Below, one piece after another: positions 1 through 10,101 of a DNA stretch of 64,000 nt. The position numbers and the translations under genes were made by a program. The stretch's first letter is position 1, and each line of letters opens with the position of its first letter. Location: NCBI GenBank assembly GCA_916048095.2, contig OU696594.1, forward strand, positions 592,001 through 656,000, given 5' to 3'. The notes beneath the pieces are model-generated. The model was not told the DNA's origin, did not search any database, and saw nothing but the letters and a program-made list of their open reading frames with translations. This DNA is from Sacculina carcini. Its lineage: Eukaryota > Arthropoda > Thecostraca > Sacculinidae.

Positions 1-320
1 CCGTACGGCGTCGGTGTTTTCCTGTGATATTTGAAAAAATGTAATAACTTCTTAATTTGAATGTGATTAATGATATAAGAATGTATTTCAATTGAGCAAA
101 ATATGTTTAGTTTCATCTTTATTATTAAAATTAACATACTAAGATGTTTAATAGTGACGCTTATATTAGCATATATAATAGAACTCAATTGGATTAGATC
201 AAAATGCGACTGGAATTGTCAGTTTTCAATTTTTAACTTACCTTTGTGAATAAGGGACGTGTACAGTGATGGTTGTACTTCGTTGGTCGTTTGCTTGACG
301 AGTGAAGACAATGTGTGCTC
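1..320. other. AT-rich sequence without recognised feature
   Basis: No reading frame, RNA gene or repeat family is recognised here. The sequence is AT-rich and leads into a TG tract. Confidence 0.5.
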
Positions 321-323
321 GTT

Positions 324-364
<41 letters not shown>

Positions 365-420
365 TGTGTGTGTATATGTGTGTGTGTATGTGTGTATGTG
401 TGTGTGTGTGTGTATGTGTG
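321..420. repeat. (TG)n microsatellite with ATG interruptions
   Basis: About 100 bp of TG dinucleotides broken by TATG variants. Open frames through it encode only Cys-Val or His-Thr repeats and are not genes. Confidence 0.95.
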
Positions 421-861
421 CCTGCACAGTCTTACAGCACGTGACCATTGTACAAAATGTTGTTTTTGCAAAACCGTTCCTTTAATACTTTGGTGTATTC
501 TGCATTTGCTGAAGTACGCCGGCAGCATGAATCCCAATGGCGTCACCGTGTAGGCACCTACGGCGAGATATATATATATATATAAGAAGTTGGTGTAGCC
601 AGGTAGAATATTCACTCTCAAACAAACGAGATTAAAATCGATTGCGCATTCGCAGTTGACTAGTTTTTTCCGCGTTGTTTCGATATTCCTTGCTAGTTGC
701 TGGTCTCTTTTGTCAAGTCTGTTCAGCAATTGACCGATGTTTTGTTGGCGTAATATTTCGGAGTTAACTATCTCCATTCTCACACACTGGTAGACATTGG
801 TGGTATTTATTTCTCGAGACGTCTCCTCAGCAATGGTGCAATCCAAAAGCACAACATCTCG

Positions 862-1080
862 GTGCACAAACAAAAGATCAATAGGGAGCAGATAGTAGAA
901 AGCACAGAAATCATTGACCAAGAACGTGACATACGGCGTCTGAAACCGCTTGAAGCAATTTACATCACCAACTTGAGACCAGCCATGAACGTGCAAGTTG
1001 AAGAAAACGGCATTTTACCGACTCAGAGAGCCCCACGGCCTGAGCCGACTGGGTGTGCCCTTGCTGCAGCACAAGCGTGA
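862..1080 (+). pseudogene. C-terminal remnant of PLE GIY-YIG endonuclease
   Basis: The 72-residue frame contains IVESTEIIDQERDIRRLKPL followed by EAIYITNLRPAMNVQ. This resembles the end of PLE GIY-YIG domains, where a conserved Glu sits in an LEA-Y-I context before a Pro-x-x-Asn-x-Gln ending. The GIY and YIG strands are missing, so it cannot be a working nuclease. The same remnant, inverted and almost identical, lies at 2850-3068. A related ending, EAIYITTMRPKINVQ, is readable on the minus strand near 35.1 kb, which supports the family assignment. Confidence 0.7.
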
Positions 1081-1340
1081 CGACGCCGATATATATGTAT
1101 ATGTATGTGTGTGTATGTATGTATATGTTTGTGTGTATATGCATGCATGTATATGTATGTGTGTGGATATATGTGTATATATGTATATATATCTTTCATG
1201 TAATAATTGTATTGTGTTTTAATTGTTAGATTTCAACTGTTGTCGCATGAGAGGTACCCTGTATATTTAAGCACGTGTTTAACGATTTCATGTTTTGTAT
1301 TGTATCTTAGCACTGTAATTTGAATTTCTGGTCAGTGTAA

Positions 1341-1380
1341 CTCCTGAAGATGGCTAATGTTAGCCGAAAGACGTCTCGAG
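1341..1380 (+). ncRNA. hammerhead ribozyme, PLE copy A
   Basis: Full core read directly: stem I 5' strand CTC (1341-1343), CTGAAGA (1344-1350), stem II GGCTAA/TTAGCC with a 2-nt loop (1352-1365), GAAA (1366-1369), then palindromic GACGTC plus T1376 and C1377 at the expected cleavage site. The stem I 3' strand GAG is 1378-1380. Stem III has no loop, so it should form between two copies, as described for dimeric hammerheads of PLEs. Activity is inferred, not shown. Confidence 0.85.
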
Positions 1381-1405
1381 GAATAAATACCACCAATGTC
1401 TACCA

Positions 1406-1445
1406 GTGTGTGAGAATGGAGATAGTTAACTCCGAAATATTACGC
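1406..1445 (+). ncRNA. degenerate second hammerhead-like motif
   Basis: GGAG...CTCC stem II and GAAA are kept, but the CTGATGA box is replaced by GTGAGAA and ACGT by ATAT. It is probably inactive. Further copies of this degenerate motif lie at about 748-788 (-), 2447-2485 (-) and 3145-3182 (+). It resembles the intact motif at 18016-18055, which has the same AACTCC-GAAA arm. Confidence 0.55.
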
Positions 1446-1579
1446 CAACAAAACATCGGTCAATTGCTGAACAGACTTGACAAAAGAGACCAGCAACTCG
1501 CAAGGAATATCGAAACAACGCGGAAAAAACTAGTCAACTGCGAATGCGCAATCGATTTTAATCTCGTTTGTTTGAGAGA

Positions 1580-1615
<36 letters not shown>

Positions 1616-1691
1616 TGGGATTCATGCTGCCGGCGTACTTCAACAAATGCAAAATACACCAAAGTATTATAGGAACGGTTATATATATATA

Positions 1692-2288
1692 CTAGCATTA
1701 AAACCCGCCCGTTGTGCGAAGCAATTAATGAAGTAAATATATTTTGAATTCATGAAAAAACTAATAGAAATTTAAAAAGAAAAAGTAAACCCATAAAAAT
1801 ATTAACCAATAGAAACGCCTAAAACACGCCTAGCCTTAAAACCCGCACGTTGTGCGGAACAATTAATATAAAGAAATTCATATTTAATCAGTAAGCATAT
1901 TGCAAATTAAAAAAGATTATAGTGAATCCATATGAATCCTGATCAATTGAAAAGTCTAAACTTCATTATTTTAATAATATTCTGACAAAATCTTATGCCT
2001 CAACCCGCCTCGTATTTAAACCCGTCCATCGTACGCACAAATTCAGAACTCGAGCACGATACGTTCTGGACCATCAAGCCATATCCGTTAGTTTTGTATA
2101 TGAACTCGTTTTACACGGTGAAATTGAACCTTTTATTGTCTATAGTTGCTGCCCGCGGGACATTCTTATTTCATAAAAATGATCCATCGCTTCGTTTACG
2201 TTGAAAGCCCCTGATCTATACCATTGAGCCCGCTCAATTATGCCACCTCATTTTCAAGCATACATACACACAGACCGACGGATAATTT
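1692..2288 (-). mobile_element. Helitron-like fragments, 3' end at 1692
   Basis: On the minus strand the sequence ends in a GC-rich CCGC...GCGG hairpin region, then TTTTAATGCTAG followed by T. This is the layout of a Helitron 3' end: a hairpin about 10 nt before CTRR, inserted at A/T. The unit recurs inside (near 1834 and 2008). The stretch 2008-2260 matches later copies at 7.0, 29.6, 35.3 and 54.4 kb. No Rep/helicase coding is seen, so it is non-autonomous. Confidence 0.6.
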
Positions 2289-2548
2289 ATATATATATAT
2301 ATATATATATTCTCTCTCAAACAAACGAGATTAATATCGATTGCGCATTTGCAGTTGACTAGTTTTTTCCGCGTTGTCTCGATATTTCTTGCGATTTGCT
2401 GGTCTCTTTTGTCAAGTCTGTTCAGCAATTGACCGATGTTTTGTTGGCGTAATATTTCGGAGTTAACTATCTCCATTCTCACACTGGTACACATGGTACA
2501 CACTGGTACACACATGGTACACACTGGTAGACATTGGTGGTATTTATT

Positions 2549-2589
2549 CCTCGAGACGTCTTTCGGCTAACATTAGCCATCTTCAGGAG
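2549..2589 (-). ncRNA. hammerhead ribozyme, PLE copy B
   Basis: Reverse complement of the copy A ribozyme with an unchanged core: CTGAAGA, stem II GGCTAA/TTAGCC, GAAA, palindromic GACGTC, and stem I CTC/GAG. Confidence 0.85.
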
Positions 2590-2849
2590 TTACACTGACC
2601 AGAAATTCAAATTACAGTGCTAAGATACAATACAAAACATGAAATCGTTAAACACGTGCTTAAATATACAGGGTACCTCTCATGCGACAACAGTTGAAAT
2701 CTAACAATTAAAACACAATACAATTATTACATGAAACGTATATATACATATATAAACATATATCCACACACATACATATACATGCATGCATATACACACA
2801 AACATATACATACATACACACACATACATATACATATATATCGGCGTCG

Positions 2850-3068
2850 TCACGCTTGTGCTGCAGCAAGGGCACACCCAGTCGGCTCAGGCCGTGGGGC
2901 TCTCTGAGTCGGTAAAATGCCGTTTTCTTCAACTTGCACGTTCATGGCTGGTCTCAAGTTGGTGATGTAAATTGCTTCAAGCAGTTTCAGACGACGTATG
3001 TCACGTTCTTGGTCAATGATTTCTGTGCTTTCTACTATCTGCTCCCTATTGATCTTTTGTTTGTGCAC
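2850..3068 (-). pseudogene. C-terminal remnant of PLE GIY-YIG endonuclease
   Basis: Inverted twin of the remnant at 862-1080. It encodes the same 72-residue frame with one visible residue change (LKLLEAIYI against LKPLEAIYI). It lacks the catalytic N-terminal part of the domain. Confidence 0.7.
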
Positions 3069-3323
3069 CGAGATGTTGTGATTTAGGATTGCACCATTGC
3101 TGAGGAGACGTCTCGAGAAATAAATACCACCAATGTCTACCAGTGTGTGAGAATGGAGATAGTTAACTCCGAAATATTACGCCAGCAAAACATCGGTCAA
3201 TTGCTGAACAGACTTGACAAAAGAGACCAGCAACTCGCAAGGAATATCGAAACAACGCGGAAAAAACTAGTCAACTGCGAATGCGCAATCGATTCTAATC
3301 TCGTTTGTTTGAGAGAATATATA

Positions 3324-5430
3324 TCTATATATATAAAAGAGATTCTCTGTGTGTGTGTGTGTGTGTGTGTCTGTGTGTTCACCATCCTTGGTCCATTTTC
3401 TATCAGCTAATACTCGGCCACCACTTAGCGTACCCGCTATAAATTTATACCATCATGTTGGAAATTTTCTTGTCTACACTTAACATTAAATTTTAAATTT
3501 TAAAAATAAAACCAAAAAAAGTTATTGCGGTGAAAAGACAAAATGAACCTTAAAAAATGCGAAAATTTTGGTCGATTTTCTGAAGACTACTTCTCCTGAA
3601 CCAGCAATGGTAAAACTATAAAAATTATACCACTGTGTATAAAATTTTATCTTTTACACAACGCATTTTAATTTATACCCAAAAATTGAATATAAAACAT
3701 GTAAAATGAAAAAAATTCAATCTACATTCAAAATTTTATTTAAACTCCACGCGTCAAATTTTCTATACTTTTTTCTCTATTTCTCAAAAAATAATTATCA
3801 CACATCTAAATAAATAATACCATCATGCTGGGAATTTTCTTTTTTACAACACAGTATAATTTTTAATTTTACAGAGTGTATTAAAAAAAAGTTACGGCGG
3901 TGTGAAGTGTAAATGACAAAGTCAAAAAGGCAAAATTAACACACAAAAACGTGAATATTTTGGTCAATATTCCGCTATCTATTCTTCATAAACCAGCAAT
4001 GGTACAGCTATAAAAATTATACTATTGTGTAGATAATTTTGTGTTCTACAATAAAAGTTATAATTTATACCCACAAATGATACAAACGACGTGTAAAATT
4101 GGCAAAATTCTCAAATAGATCCAAAATTTCACTTGAACACCGGGTGATTAAAACTAATTAATTTTTCTACTATTTTTCAGTAACTATTTGTCACACATTA
4201 AAATAAATTATACCATCGTGCTAGAAATTTTGTTTTCTACAATACGGTATAATTGTTAATTTTCCAAAGTGAACCTAAAGGAAGTCACGGCGGTGTAAAT
4301 TCAAAATGTCATGTTGCCAATTTGACAGCTATTATGCGCACTTGCGATTACACAGGAATATACAACTGTGTAAATAATTTTTTGTTCTACAAGATAAGCT
4401 ATAATTCATACCCACAAATGATACAAAAAACGTGTAAAATTGGCAAAATTCTCAAATACATCCAAAATTACACTTGAACACCGGGCGACTAAAATTAATT
4501 AATTTTTCTACTATTTCTCAGTCACTATTCGTTATACATAGAAATAAATTATACCATCGTGCTAGAAATTTTGTTTTCTACAATACGGTATAATTTTTAA
4601 TTTTCCAAAGTGTATCTGAAGGAAATTACGGCGGTGTAAAGTCAAAAGGACATGTTGCCAATTTGACAGCTATTATGCGCACTTGCGATTACACAGGAAT
4701 ATACAACTGTGTAGATAATTTTTTGTTCTACAAGAAAAGGTATAATTTATACCCACAAATGATACAAAAAAACGTGTAAAATTGGCAAAATTCTCAAATG
4801 CATCCAAAATTACACTTGAACACCGGGTGACTAAAATTTATTCATTTTTCTACCCATTTCTCAGGAACTGTTTGTCACACCTTAAAATTAATTATACCAT
4901 CGTGCTAGAAATTATTTTTTTACAATACGGTATAATTTTTAATTTTCCAAAGTGTATCTGAAGGAAGTTACGGCGGTGTAAAGTCAAAATGTCATGTTGC
5001 CAATTTGACAGCTATTATGCGTACTTGCGATTACACATGAATATACACTGATTTAATTTCACTCAAGTCCAATCACAATTTACGCACTTACGATTACACA
5101 GGAATATACTACTGTGTAGAGAATTTTGTGTTCTACAAGATAAGCTATAATTTATACCCACAAATGTTACAAAAAACGTAGAAAATTGGCAAAATTCTCA
5201 AATACATCTAAAATTACACTTGAGCACCGGGCGACTAAAATTAATTCTTTTTTGTACTATTTCGCAGTAACTATTTGTAACACATAAAAATAAATTATAC
5301 CATCGTGCTATAAATTTTATTTTCTACAATATGATATAATTTGTAATTTTCCAAAGTGTATCTGAAGGAAGTTACGGCGGTGTAAAGTTAAAAGCACATA
5401 TTACCAATTTGACAGCTATTATGCGCACTT
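3324..5430 (+). mobile_element. Helitron-like 5' end followed by ~340-bp tandem units
   Basis: It begins TCTATATATATAAAAGAG immediately after an A, then a TG-rich stretch and a CACCATCCTTGGTCCATTTT segment that recurs at 7.3, 34.6 and 36.3 kb. From about 3.5 kb it becomes tandem units. The landmark CTTGAACACCGGG recurs near 4132, 4474, 4813 and 5219, giving periods of about 340 bp and once about 405 bp. No protein is encoded. Helitron-related non-autonomous elements often carry internal tandem repeats, and that is my inference here. Confidence 0.65.
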
Positions 5431-5433
5431 AAC

Positions 5434-5670
5434 ATATATATATATATATATATATTTATGTCAGATATCCAATTAATGTATGATCACGTGTTTCAACATA
5501 TTTTTGTGAATTTGGTTTCTTACAATGGTTGACGATGTGTTATCAATGCTTGATAAAGCCGTAAGGCGAAACGTTGTGGTAAAAAAATACATACTTGTGT
5601 CTGAAGAAGTTCAACTTCAACTTATATCATTTATCCACCAGACACGTGAGTACTCCATACATTTTGGATC

Positions 5671-5672
<2 letters not shown>
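5434..5672 (+). mobile_element. PLE-like terminal repeat fragment with degenerate hammerhead
   Basis: At about 5550-5577 there is TTGATAA, hairpin GCC-GTAA-GGC, GAAA and ACGTT. This has the order of a hammerhead core, but two conserved core bases differ from CTGANGA. It sits between TA tracts just upstream of PLE copy C. Confidence 0.4.

Positions 5673-5757
<85 letters not shown>
5673..5757. repeat. (TA)n microsatellite
   Basis: About 42 TA units between two PLE-derived segments. Frames through it encode only Tyr-Ile repeats. Confidence 0.97.
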
Positions 5758-5760
<3 letters not shown>

Positions 5761-5815
5761 AAGTTTTCGACAGATATGAAGAAAGAAAAGAAAACACAAA
5801 TGACTGCCACTCTTT

Positions 5816-5851
5816 GTCAAACGTTTCGGTCTTGAGACCTTCGTCAGTGAC
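5816..5851 (-). ncRNA. hammerhead ribozyme, PLE copy C distal end
   Basis: Minus-strand core: stem I GUCA, CUGACGA, stem II GGUCU/AGACC with CA loop, GAAA, a minimal palindromic stem III ACGU, U at the cleavage position, and stem I 3' strand UGAC. All invariant positions are present. Confidence 0.85.
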
Positions 5852-6114
5852 TATAAACAGATCAGTGATTCAAATGCAAAACCGTTAGTGATATCTCCAT
5901 ATTGTGCTACATATATGACAAAACCTCGTGCCTATTTCCTTGAACACACCCTGAAGTATATTACGCATCAACGTTATATATATATACATATTATTTTGTT
6001 TTTGTTTAATTTGTTTTTTTGTTTTTTTGTTTTGTTTTTTTCTCCATATTTTTCCCTTATATATACACATACATACATATACATCTATATACACACATAT
6101 ATTACTACGTCTTC

Positions 6115-6597
6115 TTATAATAATAATTGTGAAGGCAAGGTTCCTAAATTAACATGCCCATCCCTACTATTTATATTTACATTATTTATTATGTAGGCGG
6201 CTTCTACTGTTTTTCTTTCAGATTTTTTCCCACATTCAGCTACAACTTCCACCTTTTCCCAGTTAGGTAAACTGCCGCATTCCTCAATGTGTACTACTAA
6301 TGAATTAGACATTCTGTGATGTCTCACATCCGCACGATGTTGTTTTATTCTCGTTGCAATGCCCTTTCCTGTCTCACCGTAATAAGCCTTATCGCATCCA
6401 CTACATGGTATTTTATATACTACGCTATCTTTATTGGTTAGTTCGTTTCCTGTTTGAGTGTTCCTAGATGTTTTGACTGTCTTTTTCATAAGTTGATCGG
6501 ATATTTTTAATCCTGTTGTTGGTACCAGCATGTAGTTTGTTCTCTTTAATATAGTGTTCAGTTGTCTGCACTCCTTTGATTCTGGAACGATTATCAT
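6115..6597 (-). CDS. GIY-YIG endonuclease domain of a Penelope-like element (partial)
   Basis: An uninterrupted 160-residue frame. Residues about 1-55 look like the linker after the RT. The domain follows: VVYKIPCSGCDKAYYGETG carries the GIY-YIG-type strands with the Cys-x-x-Cys pair common in PLEs, then the catalytic Arg in TRIKQH, a conserved His-rich stretch, and the conserved Glu in VEAAYI. In PLEs this nuclease nicks the target DNA for target-primed reverse transcription. No RT motif precedes it: upstream is the inverted terminal repeat. It is therefore a 5'-truncated copy, and the annotated start is only the first in-frame codon. Expression is unlikely. Confidence 0.85.
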   Translation of the reverse strand: MIIVPESKECRQLNTILKRTNYMLVPTTGLKISDQLMKKTVKTSRNTQTGNELTNKDSVVYKIPCSGCDKAYYGETGKGIATRIKQHRADVRHHRMSNSLVVHIEECGSLPNWEKVEVVAECGKKSERKTVEAAYIINNVNINSRDGHVNLGTLPSQLLL

Positions 6598-6645
6598 GTC
6601 CTTACCATGTATCGGTTTTGCATTTGAATCACTGATCTGTTTATA

Positions 6646-6681
6646 GTCACTGACGAAGGTCTCAAGACCGAAACGTTTGAC
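6646..6681 (+). ncRNA. hammerhead ribozyme, PLE copy C proximal end
   Basis: Plus-strand core: GTCA (6646-6649), CTGACGA (6650-6656), GGTCT/AGACC hairpin (6658-6669), GAAA (6670-6673), ACGT palindrome, predicted cleavage after T6677, and TGAC (6678-6681) pairing with GTCA. It is the inverted twin of 5816-5851. Confidence 0.85.
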
Positions 6682-6740
6682 AAAGAGTGGCAGTCATTTG
6701 TGTTTTCTTTTCTTTCTTCATATATATATATATATATATA

Positions 6741-6872
6741 TTCTCATTCAGACAAACGAGATTAAACTGGATTGCCGCTTTGCAGTTTTCAACTTCTTCT
6801 TTTTCGTTTCTTGATCGCTCATGCGAGTTTTTGATGATCGCTGTTGAGCTTGTGCAGTAATTTGCCGATGTG
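6741..6872 (+). mobile_element. PLE terminal repeat fragment, cut before its hammerhead
   Basis: CAGACAAACGAGATTAAACT starts a block that is the same family as 34676-34800. Here it stops at GCCGATGTG, just where the 34.8-kb copy enters its hammerhead. It is preceded by a short TA tract. Confidence 0.7.
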
Positions 6873-6936
6873 ATTTTCTTTCATGAATTTAATACAAATT
6901 TAATATTATGAATTGTTGCGCACGACCTGTGGGCTT

Positions 6937-7017
<81 letters not shown>

Positions 7018-7217
7018 CGAAATTATCCGATTGTCTGTGTATATTTGCTTGAATATGAGGTGACATAATTGCACGGGCTCAATGGTATAGATCAGGGGTT
7101 TCAAACGTAAACGAAGCTATGAATCATGTTCATGAAATAAAAATGTCCCTGGGGCAGCAGCTATAGACAATAAAACGTTCAATTTCACCGTTTAGAATGA
7201 ATTCATAGTTCATTCTA

Positions 7218-7218
<1 letters not shown>
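6873..7218 (+). mobile_element. Helitron-like fragment with (TA)n insert
   Basis: Matches 35165-35446, including the ACGACCTGTGGGCTTATACA segment. It contains a TA tract (6941-7013) that is much shorter in the other copy. It breaks off at GAATTCATA, where the 35.4-kb copy continues for about 800 bp more. Confidence 0.6.
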
Positions 7219-7260
<42 letters not shown>

Positions 7261-9398
7261 TAACAGATCCTCTGTCTGTCTATCTGTGTGTCTGTCCCAC
7301 CCTCCTTGGTCCATTTTTCTGCCAACTACTTCTCGGCAACCACTTGGGGTACCCGCTAACAATTTACACCACCATGTTCAAAAAGTTCTTGTTTACACGA
7401 TGTATATTGTCTAACTTAACCTAGTCTAACCTGTTTTAATTATTGACGGAGTTTTTTTCCTTCAACACTCCTTCAACACAAATTTAAGCCCGTCCTTCGT
7501 GCGGAGTTATTCAGAAGTGTAACACTATCAAAACAATGAAGCTTTCTGTCATCTCTATAATTCCAGGATAATGCTTCCTCTGAAGCAACATATGCATATA
7601 GTTGGCATTATATGATATTGCAGCCCATATGCATATGCAACTTGTAATTAAACCAATTACATTACACAGTTATATTCAGTAGTTTACTTTGTTGCCAGTA
7701 GCATTTTTCCCGCCCTTAGTGCGAAACAATTCATGTGTAGATATTGAGAACAATATAACCTTTCTATTCAGTATAGTGTAGGATTAATTAAAACGTACGC
7801 AATAAAACCACACCATCAATGATTGGAGCTAATAATATGCATTCTTAAAAGTAATTGCACTTCAGTGGAATTAAATCCGTGTACAGCGGACACTGTGTTC
7901 ATGTGTACATGTGGACAGCGATATAATCAGTGTACATGTGGACAGCGGTATAATCAGTGTACATGTGGACAGCGGTTCGCTTCTCGATGCGCTCCAACAA
8001 TTTCTTCCTGTGACAAAACCTAGCCAGTGAATTGTCTGTGACAAAAATGTATGTGAAATATCCACTCATTTTGATGGGTGTACACATCTTTGCAGAGCGA
8101 CGCTGCGGAACAATGCTGGAAGACATTCCTCATGAGCTGTTTCTGATGCCAAATCTATTTGAGGTGATATCGTGTGATGTCAACCATAATGTACATTAGG
8201 ATCGGGTGTGCTCAATTGAAATTGACTTTAGTCCGTGCAAGCCCTATACTCTTTTCATGACTAATTGCATAATTAATCAATATTCAATATTCAGTCATCA
8301 ATATTCAGCTTGTGCATGTATCTCATCCAGTGTCCAGCAAGGCCATTCAACGATGCTCAGTATCTGTTTTGCAGGCAGTTTTATCCATGTACTGATGTCG
8401 CTGCTGAGAGATTGCTAGACTCGCTATTGTACGGCTGTAGCTGGCATCGTTTTCCAGGTTGTTTGCGAACACAAACTTCGTCCTCATTCGGTGCTCTGTT
8501 CCACTTTCTGTCGTTTTCCAGAAGTTTCGAGTTGTTGCAAGCTTTTCCTAATTGTTCTGGTGACATGACAATGTCATTCGCTGAAGGCTATGAAACCTTG
8601 TCGCTTGATTCCATGTACAAGCCAACTCTCGAAGCGCACCTACTGTGTACGCAATGCTCATCTGCCACTTCACATTGTTTCGAGTTGAATTATGTCTGGA
8701 TGATTATCTCCTTCTGGGCCATTCTTGCACTAGCCATCGGTACATTGCTCACGTGGGACAACACTTGGTGTTCAAGCAAAGTTCACCGTAATATCACGTT
8801 GATGAAATGACGAGATTCTGTGAGATGTCTTACGATTTTAGCTTAAAGGATTGTATGAATGACCTGTTAAAGCGCTCATTGTTCCAATTGTTCACTGCAG
8901 CTGCTGATTTGTCGGTATCTTTGTGAATGCGAGTCGTCGGTAAACGCTCAGATACTCATCAATATTTCTGCCTAATTATCCTGACTTTTACTTAGTTATG
9001 CTTCTGATCATGATGAAGAACTTCATTGGCTGCATCTGTATCCAAACACTTGACTGAATTGTATACTCAAATTATTGCATGGTTGATTTTTAATCAAGTA
9101 TATCGGTACTTTGGTCCCAAAGACCATTTTCAACCACATACATTTCAATTGGCTATTGGAAACATACACTGATTAGACCCAAACTCCTACGATCTCTGAG
9201 ATCAATGACAAACCACTTGAGGATATTTCAGCGTACACACCATTACATGCATTGAACGAGGATTGAATGTCAACTGGATAATGTAATCTGTGCTGTTTCA
9301 CATTATGAGTCTTTATTGAGAAACGGCTGACTGTCACGACAGTATAATCCATTTGGACATGGTTGAGATGACGTTTTTGTCTCGAGCAGAGTATGTCA
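7219..9398 (+). repeat. uncharacterised 2.1-kb repeat, copy 1
   Basis: Opens with a Helitron-like 5' end (TCTATATATA..., then CAGATCCTCTGTCTG) and is closely related to 36250-38375 across its whole length. Frames up to 166 aa exist (8310-8810), but the homologous frame in copy 2 is only 83 aa and frame-shifted. I see no known domain, so coding is not supported. A 27-bp unit starting TGTACATGTGGACAGCG is present three times here (7904-7974) and twice in copy 2. The element looks like a long non-autonomous Helitron-like repeat that may have captured unrelated DNA. Confidence 0.7.
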
Positions 9399-10039
9399 GT
9401 ATGTCGAAAACGGCAAGCGTAAAATTCCTTTCTAAGTCATCAGCAATGCTTGGAAAAGTAAACGGCCCATGCACGAATGCTAGCAAAACACTATTTGCAA
9501 ATGAGAACAGAAGGGCAATGCTTAAAAGTCAAATAAATCAAGATGATTTAGGGATGGCTTCTTTGAAGCTCCTCTGTTTGTCAGTGCCCCCTGTTTGCTT
9601 AATCCGCCAGCACGTGGACAGCACACTGCACAAACACACAAGCACAAACATGGTCTGCATGAGCCGCCGCCCTGCAGCGTTTGTTGCAGAGTGCAAAAAA
9701 CAACGACTCAAAACAAAACGCCCAAAACAGGCGATGCAGCCGGCACCAGGGCGTGCGTCATGCCACTTCTGTGCTGAACAGCCAAACAAACCTGCCTCAA
9801 CACGAAAACACACACATGTTATTCATAGACAATTTCAAATTGTTATTGAACTTTATTGAATCTAAGATATTTTCTTGCCAAATTTCAACTAAATGTCGTG
9901 CTGGTAAATTCACTGATACAATGAAACGTTTTATAAATTTGCTCTTAGGAAGAGCATTATTTATAAAAAAAAACGTACCATTCCCGACCCCACCAATGAC
10001 ATTGATAGCCCAAATTAGTTGTTCTGTGAATGTCTATGG
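9399..10039. other. no recognised feature
   Basis: Unique-looking sequence after the 2.1-kb repeat ends. Open frames of 168 aa (+) and 91 aa (-) overlap here, but neither shows a domain I recognise. Confidence 0.4.
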
Positions 10040-10065
10040 TTTACTGTGTGTGTATGTGTGTGTGT

Positions 10066-10101
<36 letters not shown>

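Larger units (their letters stand above)
585..1600 (+). mobile_element. Penelope-like element copy A, 5'-truncated, with inverted terminal repeats
   Basis: The order is: an inverted terminal block (about 590-840), the 3' end of a GIY-YIG coding region (862-1077), a TG/TA-rich 3' UTR (1084-1230), then the same terminal block in direct orientation (about 1341-1580). The direct block carries a complete hammerhead core. The inverted block lacks stem II and GAAA of that ribozyme. Penelope-like retroelements characteristically have RT plus GIY-YIG and terminal repeats (pLTRs) in either orientation containing hammerheads. No RT is left here. Copy B at 2305-3323 is the same structure inverted. Confidence 0.8.
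472..1680. repeat. 67-bp inverted repeats flanking a PLE copy
   Basis: Positions 472-538 and 1614-1680 are reverse complements of each other with only a few mismatches. They enclose Penelope-like copy A. They may be the outermost part of that element's inverted terminal repeats, or flanking DNA duplicated in inverse orientation. Confidence 0.75.
2305..3323 (-). mobile_element. Penelope-like element copy B, inverted relative to A
   Basis: Same order as copy A on the minus strand: a terminal block at about 3090-3320, coding remnant 2850-3068, a TG/TA-rich UTR at about 2700-2850, and a terminal block with intact hammerhead at 2549-2589. With copy A it makes a palindrome of ~1-kb arms around a ~700-bp Helitron-like centre. 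A few substitutions and an extra short repeat near 2490-2525 distinguish the arms. Confidence 0.8.
5766..6722 (-). mobile_element. Penelope-like element copy C with inverted terminal repeats
   Basis: Segments 5766-5886 and 6611-6722 are reverse complements, each carrying an intact hammerhead core. Between them lie a GIY-YIG ORF (6597-6115, minus strand) and a T-rich 3' UTR. The RT part is missing, so the copy is 5'-truncated and bounded by an inverted terminal repeat, as copies A and B are. Confidence 0.85.

Noticed and set aside
5617..5820. Tyr-Ile repeat ORFs at all TA tracts (also near 7.0, 20.5, 50.7 and 54.1 kb)
   Set aside because: Simple translation of TA dinucleotides.
8310..8810. 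166-aa ORF in the 2.1-kb repeat
   Set aside because: The homologous region at 37.3-37.8 kb is frame-shifted and cut, and no domain is recognised.
9353..9859. 168-aa ORF as a host gene
   Set aside because: Starts inside the 2.1-kb repeat and shows no domain, splice pattern or second-copy conservation.
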